Assembly: GCA_959027945.1 (NCBI GenBank)
Contig: CAUFRO010000003.1
Span: forward strand, 1-64,000
DNA length: 64,000 bases
DNA from: an uncultured Collinsella sp.
GTDB taxonomy: Bacteria; Actinomycetota; Coriobacteriia; Coriobacteriales; Coriobacteriaceae
Direction of reading: 5' to 3'
Shown piece by piece: positions 34,005-41,966 of this stretch. The notes below the pieces were generated by a model. That model had not been told where the DNA came from, searched no databases, and worked only from the letters and a program-made list of their open reading frames with translations. A program made the translations under genes and the position numbers. Each line of letters opens with the position of its first letter. The stretch's first letter is position 1.

Positions 34005-34049
34005 TTCTATTCCTCAAAATCGAAATATTTTCAATTTTGAGGAATAGAA
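34005..34049. repeat. CTATTCCTC-family hairpin, copy 3
   Basis: The perfect 16-base arms TTCTATTCCTCAAAAT and complement lie 43 bases beyond copy 2. It may also end transcription of the BirA-like gene. Confidence 0.75.
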
Positions 34050-34144
34050 CCGCGATGCCACCCTGTAGTCGCGTAAAGACCCTCCCCGGCACAGCCGAGG
34101 AGGGTCTTGTTGTCATCGCTATCTTTGAGCGCGGGCGCCTCGCG

Positions 34145-34846
34145 TTACAGTCCGCGAATCCGTACGGCCTCGGGCGGAAACTCCTGCTCGCCGGCATCGG
34201 TCTTGATGGTCGCACGACCCCAGATGTCCAGGCCCGCAAACACACCGACCGCAAGCGGCAAACCGCTGGGCGACACCGCCGCGACCTGACGACCCAGCAG
34301 TGGCACCATGTCAAAGTACTCGCCCAGCACCGGAGCCAGCGGGCCGGCGGTGCCCTGCGGCGTGTTGGCGGCAACTGCCCAGGTGTCCACGCGGACCAGC
34401 ACGGCGGCGGCCAATGCCTCGATCAGCGCCTCATCTGCCATATCCACGCCAAGCTCACCCAGCGCCGCACGCTCAACATCAACCGTCACCGCGGCAAACA
34501 TACCCGCGGCACCGGCACCGCCGTTCACGGCAACGCGCGCGAGTGACGTCTCAAACGCAGGCGCACCGCACACGATATCGCTCGGCCACTGGATACCCAC
34601 CTTGCCGGCAAGGCCCAACCCCGGCGTCGAAGCCGTGCCCACGAGCGCATCCATCATGCCCATCGCCGCCACAAACGGCAGGCCGTGGAAGGCGTGCATA
34701 TTCACATCGGGGCGCACAACCAGCGAAAACGTCAGCGAAGCATCGCCCGCGCTCCACGCGCACCAGCCCGCGGACACGCCCTCGCGGCCCGCGTCACGCG
34801 CCGCGTCGAGCTCGGTACCAGCGGCAACAGCATTCATCTCGATCAT
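34145..34846 (-). CDS. Biotin-protein ligase-like protein, key motifs degenerate
   Basis: The 233-residue protein resembles the catalytic domain of BirA: SLTFSLVVRP matches SLLLRP, and GIQWPSDIV matches LKWPNDIV. The glycine/arginine-rich biotinyl-AMP loop GRGRxGR is missing, and the Lys of KWPND is Gln. It starts immediately after the folP-folK stop, so it is in that operon. It may be a diverged ligase, a biotin-binding regulator or a pseudo-enzyme. I am moderately sure of the family and not of activity. Confidence 0.55.
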   Translation of the reverse strand: MIEMNAVAAGTELDAARDAGREGVSAGWCAWSAGDASLTFSLVVRPDVNMHAFHGLPFVAAMGMMDALVGTASTPGLGLAGKVGIQWPSDIVCGAPAFETSLARVAVNGGAGAAGMFAAVTVDVERAALGELGVDMADEALIEALAAAVLVRVDTWAVAANTPQGTAGPLAPVLGEYFDMVPLLGRQVAAVSPSGLPLAVGVFAGLDIWGRATIKTDAGEQEFPPEAVRIRGL

Positions 34847-36589
34847 CTACATGCGCCCCAATTCGCCCACGATATGGCCCACGCGGTCCTCGGGCTCCTT
34901 GACCTCGACGCCGTTGTAGCGGAAGAACCGCGCCGGATCGTGCATCAGATCCTCGAGCGGCACCAGCACAAAGTCGCGCTCGCCGATCAGCGGATGCGGC
35001 AGGCGCAGCTTTTTGCCGCCGTGGGTCTCGCCGTCCATCCACAGCAGATCCAGGTCGATGGTGCGCGGACCGTTGGCCTTGGCCTTTTTGGAACGGTCGC
35101 GGCCCAGCTCGGCCTCGATCTTCATGAGCTCGTCGAGCAGCACCAACGGCGCCAGCTCGGTCTTAATCTCGATGACGGCGTTGGCAAACGCGTCCTGGCG
35201 CATCTCGTAGGCCGGCTCGCTCTCGTAGATCTTGGAGGAGTTGGACACGCAGGTGAGTGGAATCTCGGCGATCATGTCGCGTGCGGCGCGGATGTTGTCA
35301 CAGCGGTGCCCCAGGTTGGAGCCCACGGCCACAAACGCGCGGCGCGGCTGCGGCTTGGCAACCGCCCAGTAGCCGTTCAGGAACTGCGCAAAACCCGCGG
35401 CTTCGTGCACGCGCACGATGTTGGCACCGGCCTGGATGGCGCCCAGGCACACGCCAAACGTAGCGGCATCGCGCTCGGCGGCCTCGGTCACGCCCGAGAC
35501 AGCGCCCACAAAGCGCTTGCGCGATACGGCGCACATGAGCGGATAGCCCAGTGACGCCATCTTGGCAGTCTCGCGCTGGATGACGATGTCCTCGTTGGCC
35601 GTCTTGCCAAAGCCCGGACCGGGATCGATGCAGATGCGGTCGCGCGACACGCCGGCGTGGATGAGCGCGCGGGCCTGGTCGGACAGAAAGCCCATGACGC
35701 GGCGCATGATGGGTGCCGAATCGGGCAGGGTGAAGCGGCGGAGCTGCGAGGTGGGCACGTAGGCTTCCTCGCGGCGGGCGCTGCGGCGCATCATGGCGGC
35801 CAGGTGGTCATTGGGCTCCGATGCGGCCTCGGTGGCTGCGGGCGCGGCCTCGGGCGCGGGTGCGACGGTCTCGGCGGCAGTAGCCTGCTCGGCGGCGGGC
35901 GCCTCCTGCTCGCTTGCGGGCTCAGACGTGGGCTCCGGTTCACCAAACGGCAACGAGGGCTGCACCACGCCGCCCGGAAGCTTGGCCTCCGGCTTAGGCT
36001 CGCCCAGCAACTTGCCGCGACGGCGGCGAGCCGGCTTCTCAGCCTCACGCGCGGCCTCGGCAGCCGCCTCGCGCGCCTTCTCGGCAACAAACGCCGCAGC
36101 CGAGGTATCGAGCTGCACCGTTGCGTGCGTGCGTGCGGGCGCGGCGACCTCGCCGGCATGCATCACGATGACGCCGCAGGTGCTCGTCTTAACAAACTCG
36201 ACCATCTTGGGGTCGGTGAAGCCGGTCACGTCGTTGACGATCGAGGCGCCGCAGCGCACGGCCGCCTTGGCAACCGCCACATGACGCGTGTCGATCGAGA
36301 CGATGGCGCCCTCCTTGGCCAGCGCGCGCACCACGGGCAGCACGCGGCGCGCCTCCTCGTCGGGGTTGACCGGGGTAAAACCGGGGCGCGTGGACTCGCC
36401 GCCCACATCGATGATGTCGGCGCCGGCGTCGAGCATCGCCAGGCCATACTCGATGGCGGCATCCGGGTCGAAGTGCTCCCCGCCGTCGCTAAACGAATCG
36501 GGCGTCACGTTGAGGACGCCCATGATGCGCGGACGGTCAAAGCTGAGCTCATACTTTCCGCACCGCCATGTCTTGCTGTCGTTCGCCAT
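34847..36589 (-). CDS. folP-folK: Dihydropteroate synthase fused to HPPK (FolP-FolK)
   Basis: The 580-residue bifunctional folate enzyme carries DHPS motifs: NVTPDSFSDGG (27-37), GGESTRPG (63-70), SIVNDVTG (116-123), DPGPGFGKT (322-330) and SRKRFVG. HPPK follows from about 420: AFVAVGSNLGHR, GPRTIDLDLLW and LPHPLIGERDFVL. It joins pterin and p-aminobenzoate and also pyrophosphorylates the pterin. Residues about 150-290 are an Ala/Glu/Pro-rich insertion after the MH strand, absent from ordinary DHPS. ATG 36589 with AGGAGG upstream was chosen; the frame is open further but arginine-rich and unlikely. FolB and FolE are not in the window. Confidence 0.9.
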   Translation of the reverse strand: MANDSKTWRCGKYELSFDRPRIMGVLNVTPDSFSDGGEHFDPDAAIEYGLAMLDAGADIIDVGGESTRPGFTPVNPDEEARRVLPVVRALAKEGAIVSIDTRHVAVAKAAVRCGASIVNDVTGFTDPKMVEFVKTSTCGVIVMHAGEVAAPARTHATVQLDTSAAAFVAEKAREAAAEAAREAEKPARRRRGKLLGEPKPEAKLPGGVVQPSLPFGEPEPTSEPASEQEAPAAEQATAAETVAPAPEAAPAATEAASEPNDHLAAMMRRSARREEAYVPTSQLRRFTLPDSAPIMRRVMGFLSDQARALIHAGVSRDRICIDPGPGFGKTANEDIVIQRETAKMASLGYPLMCAVSRKRFVGAVSGVTEAAERDAATFGVCLGAIQAGANIVRVHEAAGFAQFLNGYWAVAKPQPRRAFVAVGSNLGHRCDNIRAARDMIAEIPLTCVSNSSKIYESEPAYEMRQDAFANAVIEIKTELAPLVLLDELMKIEAELGRDRSKKAKANGPRTIDLDLLWMDGETHGGKKLRLPHPLIGERDFVLVPLEDLMHDPARFFRYNGVEVKEPEDRVGHIVGELGRM

Positions 36590-36684
36590 GAACATCCTCC
36601 TAAAATGCCCACGCCGCCGAGCTTGGGGAGCTGGCGGCGGGGTCGCTTTGCACTCAGTCTTTCTATTGTATCCGCGCGCGCGGG

Positions 36685-37437
36685 CTAGAACGCAAACGCG
36701 GCCGCGATGTCGCAAGAAATCAGCAGGTCGGCATTTGCATCCTGATCGGTGGGAGCAAGATTGCATATGGCCAGCGTATCACCGGTAAAGTAGCGTGTAA
36801 GGCCCGCCGCCGGATACACCACGAGCGAGGTCCCACCCACAATGAGGGCATCGGCCGCGGCGATGGTGGCAACGGCACCGGTCAACACATGCTCGTTGAG
36901 CGGCTCCTCGTAGAGCACCACATCGGGCTTGATGCGACCTCCGCACGCGGGGCACACGGGCACGCCCGCGGCGTCCTCGTGCTCGCGCGAGCAAATCCAC
37001 TCGGCGCTATAGACCGCTCCGCACGACTGGCAAATGTTGCGATGGACCGATCCGTGCAACTCAAACACGCGCTGCGAGCCCGCCATCTGATGCAAGCCGT
37101 CGATGTTTTGCGTCACCACGGCATCAAGCTTGCCGACGCGCTCCAGCTCGGCCAGCTTGATGTGGCAGCGGTTGGGCTTAGCGTTAAGCGCGATCATCTT
37201 GGTTCGGTAAAAGTCGAAGAACTCCGCCGGATGTGTCTCGTAAAAGCTGTGCGACAGCATGGTCTCGGGCGGATAGGCAAACTGCTGGTGATACAGGCCG
37301 TCCACGCTGCGAAAATCGGGAATGCCGCTTGCCGTGGAAACACCAGCGCCGCCAAAGAACACCACGCGCTCGTGGGTATTGAACAGCTCCGCCAGCGCGG
37401 CGGAGGCCTGCTTGGGATCTGTTATCGCTTGCGTCAT
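36685..37437 (-). CDS. cobB: NAD-dependent protein deacylase (sirtuin)
   Basis: The 250-residue sirtuin has GGAGVSTASGIPDFRS (NAD site), TQNIDGLH, the catalytic His in FELHGS, a zinc site of two CxxC pairs (CQSCG, CPACGG), and GGTSLVVYPAAGL. It removes acyl groups from protein lysines with NAD in the cytoplasm. ATG 37437 has GGAGG six bases upstream. It is divergent from exoA and upstream of the folate genes with a 95-base gap. Confidence 0.92.
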   Translation of the reverse strand: MTQAITDPKQASAALAELFNTHERVVFFGGAGVSTASGIPDFRSVDGLYHQQFAYPPETMLSHSFYETHPAEFFDFYRTKMIALNAKPNRCHIKLAELERVGKLDAVVTQNIDGLHQMAGSQRVFELHGSVHRNICQSCGAVYSAEWICSREHEDAAGVPVCPACGGRIKPDVVLYEEPLNEHVLTGAVATIAAADALIVGGTSLVVYPAAGLTRYFTGDTLAICNLAPTDQDANADLLISCDIAAAFAF

Positions 37438-37551
37438 GTTTGTCCTCCGTCCATGTTGGTCGGGGCGGCTGCGATTGCGCCGTCGCCCACGGAGCCCACC
37501 CCGCCCCTGTTGCGCTAATCTTAAGCCTGCCAACCCCGTCGAAAGGACACC

Positions 37552-38370
37552 ATGCCTCAGACTTACACTTTCGCCTCGTGGAACGTCAACGGACTGCGCG
37601 CCGTGCTCAAAAAGGACCCGAGCTTTATCCAGATCGCGCAAGAACTCGACGTCGATATCCTGGCGCTGCAAGAGACCAAGCTGCAAGAAGGCCAGGTCGA
37701 TATTGACCTGCCCGGCTATCACCAAACCTGGAGCTACGCCGAGCGTAAAGGCTATTCGGGCACTGCGGTCTTTAGCCGCCAGGAACCGCTGCGCGTGCTG
37801 CGCGCCGACGCGCTGCTACCCTACGCCGGCGAGGGTGAGGCGGCCGCACTCGTCGCCCAAGCCGCAACCGAGGGCCGCGTCTGCGCGCTCGAGTTCGACA
37901 AGTTTTGGTTCGTGGATGTCTACACGCCCAACGCCCAAAATGAGCTCGCGCGCATCGATGTGCGCATGGCCTGGGATGATGCCTATCGCGGCTTTTTGAC
38001 GGGACTCGAGTGCGAGACCGGCAAGCCCGTAGTGACCTGTGGCGACTTTAACGTGGCGCACGAGGAAATCGACCTTAAGAACCCCAAGTCCAACCGCGGC
38101 AACGCGGGCTTTTCGGACGAGGAGCGCGGCAAGTTCACCGAGCTACTCAACGCCGGCTTTACCGATACCTGGCGCACGGCAAACCCCGACGTCGAGGGCG
38201 TCTACAGCTGGTGGAGCTATCGCTTTAATGCCCGCAAGAACAACGCAGGCTGGCGCATCGACTACTTCCTGGTAAGCGACGCAATCGCCGACAACGTACG
38301 CGACACCGGCATCCGCGGCGACATCTTCGGCAGCGACCACTGCCCCGTCACCCTCACGCTAGAGCTCTAG
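37552..38370 (+). CDS. exoA: Exodeoxyribonuclease III / AP endonuclease
   Basis: The 272-residue DNA-repair enzyme of the ExoIII family cleaves at abasic sites. Family motifs are complete: SWNVNGLRA, LQETKLQEGQ (catalytic Glu), GYSGTAVFS, CGDFNVAHEEIDL, YSWWSYRFNARKNNAGWRIDYFL and FGSDHCPVTL (catalytic Asp-His). AAAGGA lies before the ATG. It is alone on the plus strand and followed by a palindrome. Confidence 0.95.
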   Translation: MPQTYTFASWNVNGLRAVLKKDPSFIQIAQELDVDILALQETKLQEGQVDIDLPGYHQTWSYAERKGYSGTAVFSRQEPLRVLRADALLPYAGEGEAAALVAQAATEGRVCALEFDKFWFVDVYTPNAQNELARIDVRMAWDDAYRGFLTGLECETGKPVVTCGDFNVAHEEIDLKNPKSNRGNAGFSDEERGKFTELLNAGFTDTWRTANPDVEGVYSWWSYRFNARKNNAGWRIDYFLVSDAIADNVRDTGIRGDIFGSDHCPVTLTLEL

Positions 38371-38432
38371 CCCCAAGTAATTCCTGGGGGACGGAGGAAA
38401 ACAGATCATGTGACCCCTCTCCCCCTATAAGC

Positions 38433-38493
38433 TGCGGTGGAATAGTTCCTGTTTGGGCAGCAAATAGCCAAAAACGAGAACTATTCCACCGCA
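38433..38493. repeat. Palindrome between convergent exoA and ECF genes
   Basis: Perfect 16-base arms TGCGGTGGAATAGTTC (38433-38448, 38478-38493) enclose a 29-base loop. The preceding bases contain GGAGGAAAACAGATCATGTGACCCC, close to the complement of the spacer word in the 21.6-22.2 kb cluster, plus the CCCCCTA signature. Confidence 0.65.
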
Positions 38494-38518
38494 AGTTCGC
38501 GAGGAAACGCGAAATGCC

Positions 38519-39232
38519 CTACAGCCCGTATTTCACGGCGACACGGTTAATGCGACGGCACCAAGGCTTGTACAAGGCGGCCAAAAACACGCAGGTCGCA
38601 AGGCCGTGCGTAATATCGAACGGCACTGCCGTGGCAAGACGCGCCACGGCACCCGCCCAAGTAAGCGGCTGTACAAAACCAATGATGTCATACGCGTTGA
38701 TCACGACGCCATAGAGCAGGCCCGACGCAAAGCCGTACGCCAGCAGTGCTGGCATGCGCACGGTGCCGTCGGCGCGGTCGAACGCACCCGCATACGCCAG
38801 CGCGCCGCCGACATAGCCAACCAGGCCCCAGGCATACATCTGCCACGGCGTCCACATGCCCTGTCCAAAAAAGAAATTGCTGGTCAGCGCCGCCAGCGCG
38901 CCAACCATAAAACCATTGCGGCGACCAAGCGTTGCCCCCGCGATAATGGCGATGGCACTCACCGGTTTAAAGTCGGGAATGGGACCGAACAAGATGCGCC
39001 CCGCCGCGGCCAACGCCGCCAACACCAGCGTGGGCATAATCTGGCGCAGGCCCGGGCGCGACGCCTCGTAACCCGCAAAGAACAGCGCAAGCACCAGTGC
39101 CACCACGACAAGCATGGCAAGCGCCGCCTGCTCAATGCCCGCCAGCAACGTTGCAGCCATCACCGCAGGCACCGCCAACAACAGCGGGATCTCCATTTTT
39201 GTGAGTAGGCGTGAGGCGCGATGATCCGTCAT
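38519..39232 (-). CDS. ECF transporter substrate-binding (S) component
   Basis: The 237-residue membrane protein has about six to seven helices. The region GPIPDFKPVSAIAIIAG and GRRNGFMVGALAALTSN is typical of CbrT/DUF6580-like S components. The S component captures a vitamin or metal and delivers it to the EcfT/EcfA module, which is encoded directly upstream. ATG 39232 lies four bases after the ATPase stop. A cobalamin-type substrate is possible from family resemblance, but the substrate is uncertain. Confidence 0.8.
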   Translation of the reverse strand: MTDHRASRLLTKMEIPLLLAVPAVMAATLLAGIEQAALAMLVVVALVLALFFAGYEASRPGLRQIMPTLVLAALAAAGRILFGPIPDFKPVSAIAIIAGATLGRRNGFMVGALAALTSNFFFGQGMWTPWQMYAWGLVGYVGGALAYAGAFDRADGTVRMPALLAYGFASGLLYGVVINAYDIIGFVQPLTWAGAVARLATAVPFDITHGLATCVFLAALYKPWCRRINRVAVKYGL

Positions 39233-39236
39233 CCCA

Positions 39237-40880
39237 TCACGCCCTATAAAACACGTTGTCGGCAAAGAAATCTGCCGGAGGCTCCATGCAGGCGATCTCG
39301 CCGTCGAACATCATGGCGACGTCGTCGGACACCTGCTCGGCAAAGTCTAAGTCGTGCGTGGCCATGATGACGGTACCGCCGGCGTTCGCATGGTCACGCA
39401 GGGCGCGGGCGATGATGCGGCGGCTGGCCAAGTCCAAACCCTTGGTGGGCTCATCAAGCAGCAGCAGCTCCGGACCAATCAACAGCAGCTTTGCCAACGC
39501 AAGCAGCTGGCGCTGACCGCCCGAAAGATCATACGGGTGACGCGCCTCCAAGCCCGCCAGGCCCAGGCGCGCTGCCTGCTCCCGTGCTGCGACCTCGTCG
39601 TATCCGCAAGTCGAAGCCCATTCCATCAGCTCGTCGCGCACCGTTTCGGCAACCAGCAATGCCTTGGGATTCTGCGGCAGCAGCGCAGCCGAGGCCGCCC
39701 CGCGCACCATACGACCACGTTGCAGCTTGGCAGTCTTGGCCAGCACCGAAAGCATCGTCGACTTACCGCATCCGTTGCCGCCCACGATCGCATGCACCGC
39801 ACCGGCCGAAAACGCCACGTCGAGCCCGCGCAGCACCCAACCGCCCGCGCGATCGTAGCGAAACCAGCTCCCTGCCAGGGTGGTAGCCGACCCGCCGTGC
39901 ATTTTTTGGAGTATTCTGCTTCCATCCGTGCGCGAGAAGGCTTCCGAGCCGTTCTCGAGCGACGTTTGCGCCACAAATTCGGACGATTTGTCCAATTCCG
40001 AACTTTTTTTCGCGCTCGATACGTCCCCGGGCGGCTCCAGAGAGCCCAAATTGTCCTCACGCCTGCTGAATACTCCTTTATTTGCACATCGGATGGCACC
40101 CCACCCCAACATGTCATCGGAAAACAGCGATTCTCGGCGTCCCAAAGAAGCCATATCCGTCACCTCGCGCACGCGACCGTCCTCAATCCGGTACGCACAC
40201 GTCGCGTATTCGAGCATTGGGCGCGGCTGATGCGTCGCCACAACAACCGTGCAGCCCAGCTCGCGATTCACACGAAACAGCGCGTGCAGGAAATTCTTCT
40301 CGACAACGGGATCGAGCTGAGACGTGGGCTCGTCGAGTAGCAGCACACGCGGACGCAGCGCCAGGACGGCGGCAAGCGACAGCAGCTGCTTGCGGCCACC
40401 CGAAAGCGTGTCGGTATCGCGATGAAGCCAATCTTCCAGCCCAAAGAAATAGCTGGTCTCAGCTACGCGACGGCGCATCTCATCACGTGCTAGCCCCAAG
40501 TTTTCCAGGCCAAACGCCATCTCGTGCCACACGGTTTCGCACACGATCTGGTTCTCGGGATCCTGGAACACATAGCCCACGCGCTCCGCCGATGCCCGCA
40601 CATCCATGTCGGCGACGGGCTCGCCCAGCACGCGCAGCTCGCCGGAGCGCGTACCCGCAGGCGCGATCTCGGGCTTGAGCAGCGACAGCAGCGTCGACTT
40701 GCCCGAACCGGTACCGCCAACAAGCAGTGCAAACGCACCTTGGGAAACAGACCAGTCGAGCCCCTCGAGCACCGCAGCATCAGCATCGGGGTAGGCAAAG
40801 CTCAGGCTCCGCACCTCAATCGCCGGCATATCCGGGCCGCACGCCGCGCCCGACACCGGGCCCCTATCCAACCGAGCCAT
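39237..40880 (-). CDS. Fused double ATPase of ECF transporter (EcfA-EcfA')
   Basis: The 547-residue protein has two ABC ATPase domains. The first has Walker A GGTGSGKST (55-63), signature LSGGRKQ and LLLDEPTSQLDP. The second has Walker A GGNGCGKST, signature LSGGQRQ and LLLDEPTKGLDL. They correspond to EcfA1 and EcfA2 joined in one chain. The linker (about residues 255-328) is Ser/Asp-rich and coded by a lower-GC segment bounded by inverted repeats. The start overlaps the EcfT stop (TGATG), so the three ECF genes form one operon. Confidence 0.9.
   Translation of the reverse strand: MARLDRGPVSGAACGPDMPAIEVRSLSFAYPDADAAVLEGLDWSVSQGAFALLVGGTGSGKSTLLSLLKPEIAPAGTRSGELRVLGEPVADMDVRASAERVGYVFQDPENQIVCETVWHEMAFGLENLGLARDEMRRRVAETSYFFGLEDWLHRDTDTLSGGRKQLLSLAAVLALRPRVLLLDEPTSQLDPVVEKNFLHALFRVNRELGCTVVVATHQPRPMLEYATCAYRIEDGRVREVTDMASLGRRESLFSDDMLGWGAIRCANKGVFSRREDNLGSLEPPGDVSSAKKSSELDKSSEFVAQTSLENGSEAFSRTDGSRILQKMHGGSATTLAGSWFRYDRAGGWVLRGLDVAFSAGAVHAIVGGNGCGKSTMLSVLAKTAKLQRGRMVRGAASAALLPQNPKALLVAETVRDELMEWASTCGYDEVAAREQAARLGLAGLEARHPYDLSGGQRQLLALAKLLLIGPELLLLDEPTKGLDLASRRIIARALRDHANAGGTVIMATHDLDFAEQVSDDVAMMFDGEIACMEPPADFFADNVFYRA
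39897..40087. repeat. Inverted-repeat segment inside the double ATPase gene
   Basis: GGAGTATTCTGC (39908-39919) and GCTGAATACTCC (40065-40076) are inverted with one mismatch, and pairing resumes at GTGCA/TGCAC outside. Inside lie TTCGGAC and GTCCAATTCCGAA, and T-runs. It looks like one of the intergenic palindromes but is read through in frame. Confidence 0.5.
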
Positions 40881-41767
40881 CAGCCAAACCTCTTCTCGTC
40901 AATCGCGCACAGCACGCAAGGCAGCGCCATCCAAGCAGCGTATACAACATAGCCCGGCCACGGCGCCGGCACCGAAAGCTGCGGGTAAAACGAATACTGC
41001 GTCGTGGCGGTCCACGCCACCGCAACCGCAGCGGCGCCAAGCAACGCCAGCCCTACCAGCGCAGCAACATCGCTGCGCCCCAGCCGGTACCGCGCGTACG
41101 TCGTGCGACGCGTCGTGGCGCCCCAACCACGCGAGCGCATAGCATCCGCGCGCTCAAGCGAATCCTCCATGCCCCAGCCCATCAGCACGCTCGAGGCGCG
41201 CAAACGCGAGCGCACAGGATCGGCCGGCGCACGCCCCGGCACATCAATTGCGTCCTGCACCGCCAACACGGTGCGGCCGCGGCGCAAAAACTGCGGGATA
41301 AGCCGCATGCACATCGAGATCATGAGCGCGATCACCGGCGCGGCGTTGCCCAGGAGCGCGAGCACCTTGTCGTATTCGAGCATCGACGCCGCCGCCTCAA
41401 ACCACAGTATGCTCGCCACAAACAGCCCGCCCATGCACAGGCCGTATACCATGCTCTCCAGATACACCGCGCGCATGCCAATACGGAACAGCTCCGTCGA
41501 GCCCGAGGCGCTAAACAGCGGATTGAGCACCGCGACGATCAAAATCACCGGCAGCTGCCAGCGAAGTGCACCCAGCGTGCGGGCAGCCCCACGCGTCGCA
41601 AATCCATACGCCAGCCCGCCCGCAAGTGACAGCGCAATCAGTACCGGCTGCATCGAGAACATAGTGAGCCCCAGCGTCAGCACTATATAGAGTGCCGGCA
41701 CAGCCGGATGCGACATCGAGAATGCCGCGACGGGCTCGCCGCCAAACCCCTCTCGTATGTTGTCCAC
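40880..41767 (-). CDS. ECF transporter transmembrane (T) component
   Basis: The 295-residue membrane protein has about five to six helices and the EcfT coupling region. The Ala-Arg-Gly-type signature appears as ADAMRSRGWG in the cytoplasmic loop. It links the ATPases to the S component. GTG 41767 was chosen: GGGGG lies six bases upstream, and the residues before it are Arg-rich without a ribosome site. The frame is open to 41938, almost meeting glmU. It is the first gene of the ECF operon and divergent from glmU. Confidence 0.82.
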   Translation of the reverse strand: MDNIREGFGGEPVAAFSMSHPAVPALYIVLTLGLTMFSMQPVLIALSLAGGLAYGFATRGAARTLGALRWQLPVILIVAVLNPLFSASGSTELFRIGMRAVYLESMVYGLCMGGLFVASILWFEAAASMLEYDKVLALLGNAAPVIALMISMCMRLIPQFLRRGRTVLAVQDAIDVPGRAPADPVRSRLRASSVLMGWGMEDSLERADAMRSRGWGATTRRTTYARYRLGRSDVAALVGLALLGAAAVAVAWTATTQYSFYPQLSVPAPWPGYVVYAAWMALPCVLCAIDEKRFG

Positions 41768-41966
41768 GGGTACCCCCGTCCCCTCGCTCAAACGACAGCT
41801 CCGCAGCACCGCCAACGCCGCACGCAAGCAGCGCAAACGCCACGCCGGCGGCGCAAGCCTCAACCGCCGCAAACCAATCGTTACGCGCTCGTCATATGCC
41901 TGCGGTATCATATTGCGCCGTGTATCGTTTCCAAACACACGTCTCTATAACGTAACAGGAGATCAC

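Noticed and set aside
40880..41938. Longer EcfT starting at 41938
   Set aside because: The added 57 residues are Arg-rich without membrane helices and have no ribosome site; GTG 41767 has a good one.
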